Source of the DNA: Bacteroidales bacterium
Lineage (GTDB): Bacteria; Bacteroidota; Bacteroidia; Bacteroidales; UBA932
DNA length: 55,946 nucleotides
Reading direction: 5' to 3'
NCBI GenBank assembly: GCA_017429205.1
Contig: JAFRPH010000017.1
Span: forward strand, 1 to 55,946
Shown: one piece after another, positions 8,412-17,653 of the stretch
Numbering within the stretch: the first letter of the stretch is position 1
Layout: every line of letters starts with the position of its first letter
Program-made: the position numbers and the translations under genes
The notes under the pieces: model-generated
The model's input: only the letters and a program-made list of their open reading frames with translations
The model's database searches: none
Told to the model about the DNA's origin: nothing

Positions 8412-8983
8412 ACGTGATCATCAGCGCCATCCTGCTGGGGATTTCCCTCTGCGCCGACTGCTTCGCGGTGGCGCTCTGCTCCAGCGTGACCGTCACCCGC
8501 GAGGAGGTCCGCCGCAAGGTCTGGACCATCGCCGCCGTCTTCGCCATCATCCAGACAGGCCTGTTCCTGGCCGGCTGGGGCGTAGGCACGGGCGCGACGG
8601 AACTGATTTCCGAGTACGTCGGCCATTTCGAGAAGGTGGCCCACATCATCGGCTTCCTCCTCCTGCTGTACGTGGGCGGCGAGATGTTCATCGACGGGGT
8701 CCGCAGCAAGTCGGAGCGCCTGAACCTCAGCGGCTTCAAGAGCATCGTCCTGGGCGGCGTCGCCACCTCCATCGACGCGGCGGTGGTGGGTCTTTCCATG
8801 GCGATGGACGCCGCTCCGTGGTCGGAAATCTGGCCCATTTCGGTGTCCATCTTCGTCTTCACGGCCCTTTCGGTCCTGGTCGGGATGCTCTCCGGCAGCT
8901 TCATCGGCCGGAAGCTCGGCTATTCCGCCCGCATCGTGGGCGGGCTCGTCCTCATCGGCTTGGGCGTCAACATCCTGTTGTAG
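8408..8983 (+). CDS. mntP: Manganese efflux pump MntP
   Basis: A 191-residue membrane protein of about six helices with the paired MntP motifs: GISLCADCFAVALCSSVT in the first half and GGVATSIDAAVVGLSMAMD in the second, each with a conserved acidic residue within the membrane. It exports Mn(II). Last gene of the pnuC-kinase-recR-mntP run. No hairpin terminator is visible before the next promoter at 9002. Confidence 0.9.
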   Translation: MNVIISAILLGISLCADCFAVALCSSVTVTREEVRRKVWTIAAVFAIIQTGLFLAGWGVGTGATELISEYVGHFEKVAHIIGFLLLLYVGGEMFIDGVRSKSERLNLSGFKSIVLGGVATSIDAAVVGLSMAMDAAPWSEIWPISVSIFVFTALSVLVGMLSGSFIGRKLGYSARIVGGLVLIGLGVNILL

Positions 8984-9001
8984 TTTTTACCGTTTTTTTC
9001 G

Positions 9002-9009
9002 TATTTTTG
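9002..9009 (+). promoter_or_regulatory. -7 box upstream of the LOG-family gene
   Basis: TATTTTTG after a T-rich tract, 22 nt before the ATG at 9032. The expected leader is about 17 nt, which argues against the TTG at 9026 only weakly. Confidence 0.55.
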
Positions 9010-9031
9010 AAATCCAGAATCTAAGTTGGCG

Positions 9032-10150
9032 ATGGCGAACAAACCTTACCAGGAAATCTCGGATATCACCCTGCTTCCCGCTCCGGACGAGACGGGTTTC
9101 ATCTCCCGTTATGCATTCCAGTACATAGACTTCAGCGAGGTCCCGCAATATGTGGCGGCCGGACACCGTTTCTCCGACTGCTGCTTCCTCGGCTGTGAGA
9201 TCCCCACCGAAATGGAAGGGCACATCGGCAGCACCTGCCTGGTCTTTCCCCGGATGGGCCGCATCTACAACGCCTTCCGCGGCAAGCTGTATACCGGGGA
9301 AACCCTGTACGCCGGCTACGACCCCGAGAAGGAGGACTCTTATGCGACCTGCTTCGATTCCCGCGTCTATGCCGATTACAAGGAAAAAGGGGTGAACTGC
9401 GACGACATCCGCGAAACCCTGGGCCGGACGATGCACGACCGGGCCATCGGCGACGCGATGCGGGAGTTCCTGAGCCGGTTCGATCCGCACCAGGTGGTCG
9501 CCATCATGGGCGGTCACGCCCAACTGCGTACGGATGCGTCTTACCGCCGCGTCGCCCTCATCGCCAAGGAGCTCACCGAACGGGGCAAGCTGATGGCGTC
9601 CGGCGGCGGCCCCGGCGCGATGGAGGCCACGCACCTCGGCGCCTGGATGGCCGGAAGGTCGATGGAAGAGTTCGACGACGCCCTGGAAATCCTCTCCGTC
9701 GCGCCCACGTACAAGGATGAAGGCTGGCTACGCTCGGCCTTCGAGGTCCGGAACAAGTATCCGCAGAACAAGTACCGCAGCCTGGGCATCCCGACCTGGT
9801 TCTACGGGCACGAGCCCGCCACGCCGTTCGCGACCCACATCGCCAAGTACTTCTTCAACAGCCTGCGCGAGGATGTCCTGCTGGCCATCGCGAAGGGCGG
9901 CATCATCTATTCGCCGGGCTCGGCCGGCACCATCCAGGAAATCTTCCAGGACGCCGCGCAGAACCATTACGAGACCTTCGGCGCCCCCAGCCCGATGATC
10001 TTCCTGGACAAGGAGTTCTTCACGAAGGAAGTCCCCATATACCCCTTGCTGGAAGACTTGCTCTCCCGCAAGAAGTACAGAGGACTTCTGATTTCCGTGA
10101 CGGACGACCCTCAGGAAGTCATCGACACCCTGATGTCTTTCCCGAAATAG
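9032..10150 (+). CDS. LOG-family Rossmann-fold nucleotide hydrolase-like protein
   Basis: A 372-residue product whose second half carries the LOG-type fold: VVAIMGGHAQLRTD, LMASGGGPGAMEATHLGAW and the PGGxGTxxE-like motif as SPGSAGTIQEIFQ. Family members cleave nucleoside 5'-monophosphates to free base and ribose phosphate or act as lysine decarboxylase-like proteins. The substitution of PGSAGT for the usual PGGYGT leaves the exact activity open. The first 130 residues are an additional domain not recognised here. The ATG at 9032 was preferred over an in-frame TTG two codons earlier. Confidence 0.75.
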   Translation: MANKPYQEISDITLLPAPDETGFISRYAFQYIDFSEVPQYVAAGHRFSDCCFLGCEIPTEMEGHIGSTCLVFPRMGRIYNAFRGKLYTGETLYAGYDPEKEDSYATCFDSRVYADYKEKGVNCDDIRETLGRTMHDRAIGDAMREFLSRFDPHQVVAIMGGHAQLRTDASYRRVALIAKELTERGKLMASGGGPGAMEATHLGAWMAGRSMEEFDDALEILSVAPTYKDEGWLRSAFEVRNKYPQNKYRSLGIPTWFYGHEPATPFATHIAKYFFNSLREDVLLAIAKGGIIYSPGSAGTIQEIFQDAAQNHYETFGAPSPMIFLDKEFFTKEVPIYPLLEDLLSRKKYRGLLISVTDDPQEVIDTLMSFPK

Positions 10151-10153
10151 TCT

Positions 10154-11365
<1,212 letters not shown>

Positions 11366-11373
11366 TTATCAGG

Positions 11374-12765
11374 TTAATTGTTATGTCCGTGCGTCCTGTT
11401 CCAGTTGTCCCAAGGCGCAGAAGCCTGCTTGCAGAGGTCCAGGAAATGGGCCTTGAGCTCGTCCCAGCGGTAGTAGGGGCCGGAGACCGGCTCGATGCCG
11501 GGGATGAGGATCTCCTTCTCGTTGTAGAGGACCTTCGTGAGGACCTCGCCCTTCTTGTTCTGGTAGAAGATCATCTGGCAGTTGGTGGCCATCGGGACCT
11601 GGAAGAAGGCGTACCAGCCCTTCGCGTGGGCCTCCTTGTAGGGGAGCCTGCGGTTCTGGGGATCGTCGACGCCCATCAGGGCGAAGAGCGGCAGGATGGA
11701 GGTGTCGTGGCCGAAACGGAGGTCGGCGGTGCGGTGGCTGCCGGGCTGCATCGCGGCGTCGGCCTTCTCGATGAAGTCCATCATCAGCGGACGGATCGCG
11801 AAGCGGATGACGTCGCCGTTCTCGACGGAACCGCCCCACATGCGGTAGATGGAGTCGTTGCCGCCGGCCCAGAGATAGACCAGCTCCTCGGGAACGAAGT
11901 ATTTCCGGAGAATGTCGATGCCCATGAAGTCGATGACCTGGCACAGGCCGCCGGCGGAAAAGCACGCCTTGACAAAGGGCTCGGGATTGCCGAGGACCTT
12001 GAGGGCGGCGTCGTAGTCCTTGAACAGCGGGGTCAGGAAGCGGGTGAAGTCATAGCCGGGAGTGCCGGTCGCCGGGGTGTACTTGTTGCTCTCCGGGCTG
12101 CTGCCACCGCGCATCCGGGCCATCTGCTCCGGCGAGAAGCTCGGACGCGGGGCCGGGACCTCGCCGGGACGCGGGACGCGGAGGCTCGGGTTGATATAGC
12201 CCATGAACCGCTCGGCGCTCGTGTAAGTGAATTCCTGCCGAGGGCTCTCCGCCTTCATCGAGTTGGTGAAGTTGCACATCGACACGATGCAGCGGAAGTT
12301 CGTGCTGGAGAAGCTGTTCACCTCCCAGCGGTCCTTGTTCTTGAAGACGGCGGGGAACCTTTCCACCATCCGGGCCGCCAGCATCTGGTGCTCTTTCGCG
12401 CCGCGGGGCGTGAGGGAGCCTTCCATTCCCTTGTGCGCCTCGACGATGGCGTTCACGTCGGCATACAGGGCCTTGCCGGTCTCGGTGAGGAGGCCCAGGG
12501 AATCCAGGACGGGGAACGCGTTCATCGCGTTGCGGGCGAAGGTGGCGTTCTGCTCATACCGGGAGCCGTGGCGGCCGTAATGGGAGATGTAGAAAGGCTT
12601 GAAGCCCTTCGGAGCCTTCGTGTCCACGATGGGATTGAACTCGTACGAGTGCATGTTGTTCGCCGACCGGTCGGGGTTCTCGGTGAACAGGCGCACGACC
12701 TCCTCCTGGGCGCCGAGGCTCAGGCAGAAAAGGGCCAAAAGTGCTGTGGTAAAGAGTCTTTTCAT
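11374..12765 (-). CDS. Histidine-type phosphatase, MINPP/phytase-like
   Basis: A 463-residue exported protein (signal peptide ending SLGAQ) of the histidine acid phosphatase clade. The catalytic RHG box is YGRHGSRYE at about residues 65-73, and the distal acid/base motif appears as FGHDTSILPLF. The family includes Bacteroides MINPP enzymes, which release phosphate from inositol phosphates. A Pro/Ser-rich insertion (VPRPGEVPAPRPSFSPEQM) lies mid-protein. First gene of a two-gene operon with the esterase. A TATATTTG -7 box lies upstream at 12793-12786. Confidence 0.85.
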   Translation of the reverse strand: MKRLFTTALLALFCLSLGAQEEVVRLFTENPDRSANNMHSYEFNPIVDTKAPKGFKPFYISHYGRHGSRYEQNATFARNAMNAFPVLDSLGLLTETGKALYADVNAIVEAHKGMEGSLTPRGAKEHQMLAARMVERFPAVFKNKDRWEVNSFSSTNFRCIVSMCNFTNSMKAESPRQEFTYTSAERFMGYINPSLRVPRPGEVPAPRPSFSPEQMARMRGGSSPESNKYTPATGTPGYDFTRFLTPLFKDYDAALKVLGNPEPFVKACFSAGGLCQVIDFMGIDILRKYFVPEELVYLWAGGNDSIYRMWGGSVENGDVIRFAIRPLMMDFIEKADAAMQPGSHRTADLRFGHDTSILPLFALMGVDDPQNRRLPYKEAHAKGWYAFFQVPMATNCQMIFYQNKKGEVLTKVLYNEKEILIPGIEPVSGPYYRWDELKAHFLDLCKQASAPWDNWNRTHGHNN

Positions 12766-12785
12766 CAGTGTTATTGTTTGTTTTA

Positions 12786-12793
12786 CAAATATA
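12786..12793 (-). promoter_or_regulatory. -7 box of the phosphatase-esterase operon
   Basis: TATATTTG on the minus strand, 20 nt before the start codon of the MINPP-like gene. Confidence 0.6.
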
Positions 12794-12831
12794 GTAAAAA
12801 CTGATGAAAGAGCAAGATTTTCTTTTTTCGG

Positions 12832-13422
12832 CTACAGCAGCGCCAGCAGCATACCCTGGATGCGGGCGTATTCGGCTTCGAAGTTGGGGGTGAGGAGGTC
12901 CTTGCCGATGGCGGCGGTCAGCTCTTGCTGGGTCCACCAGCGGCCTTCGGTCACTTCGTCGTTGTCGGGGTTCAGGTCGGGATGGCCCACGGCCGCGAAG
13001 ATGAAGACGAACTCGCGGTCGCGTTCCGTCTCCCAGATGTTGGTCTCCAGGAAGATGGGATTGAAGGCAGTGAGGCCCAGTTCTTCGGCGGCTTCGCGGT
13101 ACAAGGCCTCTTCCGCCAGCTCGCCGTAGGTGACGTGGCCGCCGACGGCCGTGTCCCAGTAGCCCGGAAGGAGGTCCTTTTCCATCGACCTTTTCTGCAG
13201 GTAGATCCGGCCGAGACGGTCCACCAGATGGAGATGGACCACCGGATGCAGGGGCTTGGCGCCGCTGTGGCACCAGGCGCGGGTCGCCTGGCCGTAGACC
13301 AACCCGCTGGGTTCGATGAGCGGGAGCATCTCCTCCGAGGAGACGGCGGGGAGTCCGGGCGCGTCGACGGTGGGCCGGGGATAGACCGGCGCGGGTTCCA
13401 GGGGGTATACCAGCTCGACCAT
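12832..13422 (-). CDS. NUDIX hydrolase (IDI-like)
   Basis: A 196-residue protein with a Nudix box GHVTYGELAEEALYREAAEE (G-x5-E-x7-REUxEE pattern, about residues 100-120). It is preceded by VHLHLVDRLGRIYLQKRS and YWDTAVGGH, the arrangement seen in isopentenyl-diphosphate isomerase-like Nudix proteins. Its substrate is unknown. The ATG at 13422-13420 overlaps the stop codon of the transporter by one base (TGATG), so it is translationally coupled and last in a four-gene operon. Confidence 0.88.
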   Translation of the reverse strand: MVELVYPLEPAPVYPRPTVDAPGLPAVSSEEMLPLIEPSGLVYGQATRAWCHSGAKPLHPVVHLHLVDRLGRIYLQKRSMEKDLLPGYWDTAVGGHVTYGELAEEALYREAAEELGLTAFNPIFLETNIWETERDREFVFIFAAVGHPDLNPDNDEVTEGRWWTQQELTAAIGKDLLTPNFEAEYARIQGMLLALL

Positions 13423-15107
13423 CAGGCGAAGGAGATGAGGATGAGCAGCTGGGCGACCAGCACGCGGAGGAACATCGACAGCGGGTATACCGTCGCGTAA
13501 TTCACAGAGGTATAGTCGCTTCCGTACATGCCCTGGGCGAAGGCCAATGCAGGCGGATTGCAGCAGGAGCCGGCGATGAGACCGCACACCTGGTAGAAAT
13601 TCAGGTGGACGAGCAGGCGGGCGATGACAAAGGTGAGGAACACCGGGACGATCGTGATGATCGCGCCGTACAGGATCCACCAGTAGCCGCCGTTCACGAT
13701 GGAGCTGACGAAGTTCTCGCCGGCGCCGAGGCCCACGGCCGCGAGGAACAGCGAGATGCCGATTTCGCGGATCATCAGGTTGGCGCTCATCGTGGTGAAG
13801 GTCGTGATCTTGTGCTTCGGACCGAAGTGGCCCAGGAGGATGGCGATGATGAGCGGGCCGCCGGCCAGGCCCAGCTTGATGGGCTGCGGGATGCCCGGGA
13901 AGCGGATGGGCAGGGAGCCGAAGATGATACCGACCACGATGCCCAGGAAGATGGGCACGAGGTTCGGCTTGTCCAGGGCGCCGCTGGAATTGCCCACCTG
14001 CTCGGCCACGCGCTTGATGTTCTGCTCGGCGCCGATGCAGATCAGGGCGTCGCCCATCTGCAGATACAGGTCCGGGCGGGCCACCAGCTCGACGCCGGAG
14101 CGGATGACGCGGGTCACGCTCACTTCATAGGCCTCGCGGAAGTGCAGGTCTCTCAGTTTCTTGCCGGTCAGGGACGATTTCGTGACCGTCAGGCGGCGGG
14201 TCACCAGGTGATGGTCCATCCGGTCCCAGTCCTCCACGTGCATCGGCACTTCCTGGCCGAAGAGGATGCGGAGCTTCTCCACCTCCTGCTGGGAGGTGAC
14301 GATGAGGACCTTGTCCCCCTCCTCGAGCACGATGTCGCCGGTCGCGAAGAGGATTTCCTTCCCCTTCATGATGCGGGAGACGACATATTCACCCTCGAAT
14401 TCGTGCAGGATGTCGGACAGTTTCTTGCCGAAGATGGCCGGATTCTCGACGGCCACGTGCATCCGGCGGGGGTGGGAGCCGGTATCGTCCTGGGCTTCCA
14501 GTTCCGCCAGTTCCTTGGCCGGATCGACCTTGAAGAGGCTCTTCCCGACGAGCAGGACCAGGATGACGCCGATGACGCCGATCGGATAGGTCACGGCATA
14601 GCCGGAAGCCAGTTCGGAAGCGGCCTTGGAGGCGGCGACCGGGTCCATGCCGCCGGCCGAGGCGACGTCGATGTAAGTCTGCTGGGCGGCGCCGAGGCCC
14701 GGGGTGTTGGTCACCGCGCCGGACATCACGCCCACCATCGTCTTGAGGTCCACGCCCGTGATCAGGGAAATGCCCCAGGTCACGGCCACGGCGAGCAGAA
14801 CGTTCACCAGGGCCAGGAGGTTCATCTTCACACCCCCGGACTTGAGGGAATGGAAGAAGCCGGGGCCCACTTGCAGGCCGATGGAGAAGACGAACAGGAT
14901 GAGGCCGAACTCCTTGATGAAATGGAGCATCTCGGGATCGGCCCGGAAACCGAGATGGCTCATCAGGATGCCCATGAACAGGATCCAGGTGGCGCCGATG
15001 GAAACGCCCTTGATCTTGAACCGGCCCAGATAGATGCCGATGCCGATCACGAAGGCGAGCAGCATGATTGTATGGGCGACGCCCTGACCGAGGAACAGAT
15101 CTTTCAT
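13422..15107 (-). CDS. AspT/YidE-family putative transporter with two RCK_C domains
   Basis: A 561-residue protein with two membrane halves of about five to six helices (residues 1-190 and 370-561). Each half contains the family duplication (MSGAVTNTPGLGAAQQTY in the first, IAGSCCNPPALAFAQGMY in the second). Two soluble TrkA_C/RCK_C domains lie between them (EYVVSRIMKGKEILFATGD and VTRVIRSGVELVARPDLYLQ). Relatives include the aspartate:alanine exchanger AspT and uncharacterised YidE/YbjL; the substrate here is undetermined. The start lies 3 nt downstream of the thioesterase stop. Confidence 0.88.
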   Translation of the reverse strand: MKDLFLGQGVAHTIMLLAFVIGIGIYLGRFKIKGVSIGATWILFMGILMSHLGFRADPEMLHFIKEFGLILFVFSIGLQVGPGFFHSLKSGGVKMNLLALVNVLLAVAVTWGISLITGVDLKTMVGVMSGAVTNTPGLGAAQQTYIDVASAGGMDPVAASKAASELASGYAVTYPIGVIGVILVLLVGKSLFKVDPAKELAELEAQDDTGSHPRRMHVAVENPAIFGKKLSDILHEFEGEYVVSRIMKGKEILFATGDIVLEEGDKVLIVTSQQEVEKLRILFGQEVPMHVEDWDRMDHHLVTRRLTVTKSSLTGKKLRDLHFREAYEVSVTRVIRSGVELVARPDLYLQMGDALICIGAEQNIKRVAEQVGNSSGALDKPNLVPIFLGIVVGIIFGSLPIRFPGIPQPIKLGLAGGPLIIAILLGHFGPKHKITTFTTMSANLMIREIGISLFLAAVGLGAGENFVSSIVNGGYWWILYGAIITIVPVFLTFVIARLLVHLNFYQVCGLIAGSCCNPPALAFAQGMYGSDYTSVNYATVYPLSMFLRVLVAQLLILISFA

Positions 15108-15110
15108 AGC

Positions 15111-15869
15111 TTAGAATACCAGTTTGACACAGAAGGCGGCCTTGCCGTCCACGCGGCCTTCCACGTACCAGACCGTCGCCCCGTCCTCCTCCGTCTGCAG
15201 CCGGAACAGCTGCACGGTGGTGCCGGGCGTGGTCTCTTTGTTGAAATTGATGTACGCGTCTCGGACCCGGCGGCCCGAAACGGTCTCATAGTCGATGCAA
15301 TCCATCGCCCACACCATGTAGCGGGCGTTGTTCGTATGGCCGATGATGTCCACGTCGGAGTACACGACCGTGTGCTCGCCGGCGGGCTCGGGCTCCGCCC
15401 CGCGGGGCATCGCCACCTTCGGGGCGCGCTCCGCAATGGCGTCGTCCACGTCCCCGGTGCTCAGCTTGTCCTGGAGTTCCTCGGGCCGGACCAGCCGGCG
15501 CGTCCGCTCGTCGATCACCACCCACGAACTGGTGCAGGTCACGAGGCGGTTGCCATCGGCGTCCTGCAGGAAGAAATCACGGAGGTAGAACAGGCCGTCC
15601 GCCCCCTTGTGCCAGGTGTACAGCGTGACATTGTCCCGCCACTTGGGCGGATTCTCGAAATGGAAATGCATCCGGGACAGCACCCACGCCACGTGGTGGA
15701 CGTGCAGGTCGTCATAGCCGAAACCCAGTCCCTGGGCGGCCCAATAGGCGATTTCCTGGGCCATGTCCATAAAGGAGGCCGGCTTCAGGTAGAACGATGC
15801 GTCCGTGTCGTAGCACGGGACGCAGATATCCTGGCAGAATTTGTATCCTTCTCTTCTGACTTCGCTCAT
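15111..15869 (-). CDS. Acyl-ACP thioesterase (FatA/FatB family)
   Basis: A 252-residue double hot-dog thioesterase that releases fatty acids from acyl carrier protein. Visible features are CYDTDASFYLKPASFMDMAQ in the first hot-dog and SDVDIIGHTNNARYMVWAMD in the second, containing the N-x-H/NNARY catalytic-type signature. Length and two-domain layout match bacterial acyl-ACP thioesterases. It sits 7 nt after the HU-like protein gene and 3 nt before the transporter gene. Confidence 0.88.
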   Translation of the reverse strand: MSEVRREGYKFCQDICVPCYDTDASFYLKPASFMDMAQEIAYWAAQGLGFGYDDLHVHHVAWVLSRMHFHFENPPKWRDNVTLYTWHKGADGLFYLRDFFLQDADGNRLVTCTSSWVVIDERTRRLVRPEELQDKLSTGDVDDAIAERAPKVAMPRGAEPEPAGEHTVVYSDVDIIGHTNNARYMVWAMDCIDYETVSGRRVRDAYINFNKETTPGTTVQLFRLQTEEDGATVWYVEGRVDGKAAFCVKLVF

Positions 15870-15876
15870 AACTACA

Positions 15877-16836
15877 CTAATAACGCAGAATCTGAAGCTC
15901 CTCCTTGGAATACAGCAGCGGATCCAGCAGCCCCGGCGCCAACCGGCTCAGCAAGATGAATAGCAGCAGCAATCCCACCAGCACGCACAACACGATCAAT
16001 ATGATTCTCCACAGCTTGCGATGCGATTTCTTGGGCTCGGGAACCGGTTGGTGAGCTTGTCGAACCACCGGTTCCTCCGCCGGCCCTTCGACAGGCTCAG
16101 GGACCGGCTCGGGTTCAGGAATCGGTTCGGGAATCGGTTCAGGTTCCGGGACCGGTTCGGGTTCAGGGACCGGTTCAGGGATCGGTTCGGGTTCAGGGAC
16201 CGGCTCGGGTTCGGGCTCCTCTTCCTCATTCCGGGCTTGACCCGGAATCTCCTCGACCTTTTCGGGTTCGGGAACCGGTTGGTGAGCTTGTCGAACCACC
16301 GGTTCCGGTTCCGGGACGGGCTCTTCCTCGTCATTCCCGGCTTGACCGGGAATCTCTTCGATCAGCTCCGCCAGCCCCGCGACGGCCGTCGCGACCTCTT
16401 CGGGCGTCTCGACGTGCGTCTTGAGGGAGAGGGGAGCGAGGCCCAGGCCTTCGGGATAGATGTCCAGGTCCTCGTCGGCCACAAAGAAGAAATGGTTCTC
16501 GCGCGTGGCGCGGAGACGTCCGAGGCCCGGGAAGACGACCGTCTTCTTGACCTTCAGGACCTCCTTCATCTCGGCGAGGAACTCCGTCAGGATGCGGGTG
16601 GCCATATCGGCATCGACCCCCTCGTTGTCACGCGCGTAAAGGTCCACGAGATACGTGTCGCCGCCCTGCTTCGGGGAGAAATACAACCGGCGGTAGGGAG
16701 GGTTGATCGTATAGCCCTTGTCGGAAAAGGTGGAGGGCACCAGCTCGGCTACGAAGCAGCCGACCCCGGGCAGGGTCACGGTGTCGTGGTCCAGGATGGC
16801 CTCCTTCACCATTTTTGCAAGCAGATCGATATCCAT
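15877..16836 (-). CDS. HU-like domain membrane protein with repeat-derived Pro/Glu-rich linker
   Basis: A 319-residue protein. Residues 1 to about 85 resemble the HU-CCDC81-type domain of Bacteroidetes (LAKMVKEAILDHDTVTLPGV, then GCFVAELVPS, and INPPYRRLYFSPKQGGD). A second short globular part (KKTVVFPGLGRLRATRENHF) follows. Residues about 165-290 are a low-complexity linker of PEPEP/PVPEPIPEP units, interrupted by IPGQAGNDEE, IPGQARNEEE and two VVRQAHQPVPEP blocks. A single transmembrane helix (IILIVLCVLVGLLLLFILL) lies near the C-terminus. The start at 16836 follows a TATCTTTG box by 25 nt; an upstream in-frame start would precede the promoter. First gene of the operon. Function unknown; related proteins often end in a peptidoglycan-binding SPOR domain, absent here. 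Confidence 0.75.
   Translation of the reverse strand: MDIDLLAKMVKEAILDHDTVTLPGVGCFVAELVPSTFSDKGYTINPPYRRLYFSPKQGGDTYLVDLYARDNEGVDADMATRILTEFLAEMKEVLKVKKTVVFPGLGRLRATRENHFFFVADEDLDIYPEGLGLAPLSLKTHVETPEEVATAVAGLAELIEEIPGQAGNDEEEPVPEPEPVVRQAHQPVPEPEKVEEIPGQARNEEEEPEPEPVPEPEPIPEPVPEPEPVPEPEPIPEPIPEPEPVPEPVEGPAEEPVVRQAHQPVPEPKKSHRKLWRIILIVLCVLVGLLLLFILLSRLAPGLLDPLLYSKEELQILRY
16041..16356 (-). repeat. Cluster of intergenic-type repeats inside a coding linker
   Basis: Five units of three short repeat types lie within the linker of the HU-like protein gene. Two copies of a 34-bp palindromic unit containing GGTTGGTGAGCTTGTCGAAC are at 16041-16074 and 16272-16305. One unit containing CCCTTCGACAGGCTCAGGGA is at 16083-16108. 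Two palindromic units of the form TCATTCCGGGCTTGACCCGG or a close variant are at 16226-16251 and 16331-16356. The intervening sequence is a PEP-coding tandem repeat. All keep the frame open. Confidence 0.75.
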
Positions 16837-16861
16837 CGCGGTCAGTTTCAGATTCGCGATG

Positions 16862-16921
16862 CAAAGATAGTGAAAAAAACCGCAAAAAAGTTTGGAGTTT
16901 CCGAAAAAGGTTGTACCTTTG
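16862..16921. promoter_or_regulatory. Divergent promoters: HU-like operon (-) and tRNA-Asn (+)
   Basis: On the minus strand TATCTTTG (16869-16862) faces the HU-like gene. On the plus strand a TTTGG -33 box (16891-16895) and a TACCTTTG -7 box (16914-16921), separated by 18 bp, face the tRNA. This is the cleanest two-part promoter in the window. Confidence 0.65.
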
Positions 16922-16964
16922 CAATCCCGAAACAACAACAGGGCATCCGCAAGGATGAAAACAT

Positions 16965-17038
16965 TCCTCAGTAGCTCAGTTGGTTAGAGCATCTGACTGT
17001 TAATCAGAGGGTCCTAGGTTCAAGTCCTAGCTGGGGAG
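16965..17038 (+). tRNA. tRNA-Asn (GTT)
   Basis: A 74-nt cloverleaf. The seven-base acceptor stem TCCTCAG pairs with CTGGGGA, including T-G and C-G pairs. The D arm contains AGCTCAGTTGGTTAGAGC. The anticodon stem TCTGA/TCAGA encloses loop CTGTTAA, giving anticodon GTT, and the T arm is CTAGGTTCAAGTCCTAG. The 3' CCA is not encoded. It has its own promoter and a strong terminator. Confidence 0.96.
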
Positions 17039-17040
17039 CA

Positions 17041-17074
17041 AAAAGGCATCTGCAACCGCAGGTGCCTTTTTTTT
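17041..17074 (+). terminator. Rho-independent terminator of the tRNA gene
   Basis: The hairpin AGGCATCTGC / GCAGGTGCCT (one G-T pair) with loop AACC is followed by eight T residues. Confidence 0.85.
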
Positions 17075-17107
17075 GTTTGTATTTCTATGCTCTCCAAACA
17101 CGCATTC

Positions 17108-17176
17108 AGCACGGCTGAGGGAACATTTTAATGGATTATCGTTCCCTGCCGCGTGCTGGAGCACGGCTGAGGGAAC
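17108..17176. repeat. Direct and inverted 17-bp repeats in a gene-free stretch
   Basis: AGCACGGCTGAGGGAAC occurs at 17108-17124 and again at 17160-17176. Between them an imperfect inverted copy, GTTCCCTGCCGCGTGCT, lies at 17141-17157. The surrounding interval 17075-17490 holds no convincing gene: both strands have short open frames without start context or recognisable product. Confidence 0.6.
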
Positions 17177-17493
17177 GATGTGGGCCCAAAATGTGCCCGC
17201 TGGAGTGCTGAGATCTCCCGCAGGCCACCAACGCCCTCCTTTATGCGCCCGAAACAAAAAAACGCGCCTCCGGGGAGTACGCGCGAATCGGTTGTGTGTC
17301 GGTAAGGACATCAGGAAGACCTTCGCCGGTTTCTGCGGCTAAGGATGATACAACTGATGAGAATGGTGATAAGCATATTCAATTATAAGATGCAGAACCC
17401 CGCCCGTTCGTTTCATCCAATGCTCAACTGCGCGTCATTTTTTGGGGGTCGGCACCGAGGATGATCGTAATTGGTTCAGTGCCAGGGTATTAT

Positions 17494-17541
17494 AAAAAGG
17501 TCGGTTCCCAACCCCTCCTCAAAAAGGGAGGTTGGGAACCG
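17494..17541 (-). terminator. Probable terminator of the hydrolase operon
   Basis: A perfect 12-bp inverted repeat, CGGTTCCCAACC (17502-17513) and GGTTGGGAACCG (17530-17541), is followed on the minus strand by ACCTTTTT. It is placed about 110 nt beyond the stop of the 17654 gene. The half-site GAGGTTGGGAACCGA recurs near 52361. Confidence 0.65.
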
Positions 17542-17653
17542 ATCGGTTTGTAACTCGCTGAATATCAGCCGTATGCGAAATGGCGGGGGCCAGACCCCGT
17601 GAGAAGAACCACGGGAGCCGCTTCTTTTTCGACAAGGACGGGAACGAGCCTCC

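Noticed and set aside
13605..15959. A 784-codon open frame on the plus strand opposite the transporter and thioesterase genes
   Set aside because: It is antisense to two clearly recognisable genes, is rich in Asp/His/Gly/Arg without domains, and is a product of high GC codon usage.
17073..17342. Small open frames on both strands after tRNA-Asn
   Set aside because: They lack a promoter, a recognisable product and start context, and overlap the direct and inverted repeats.
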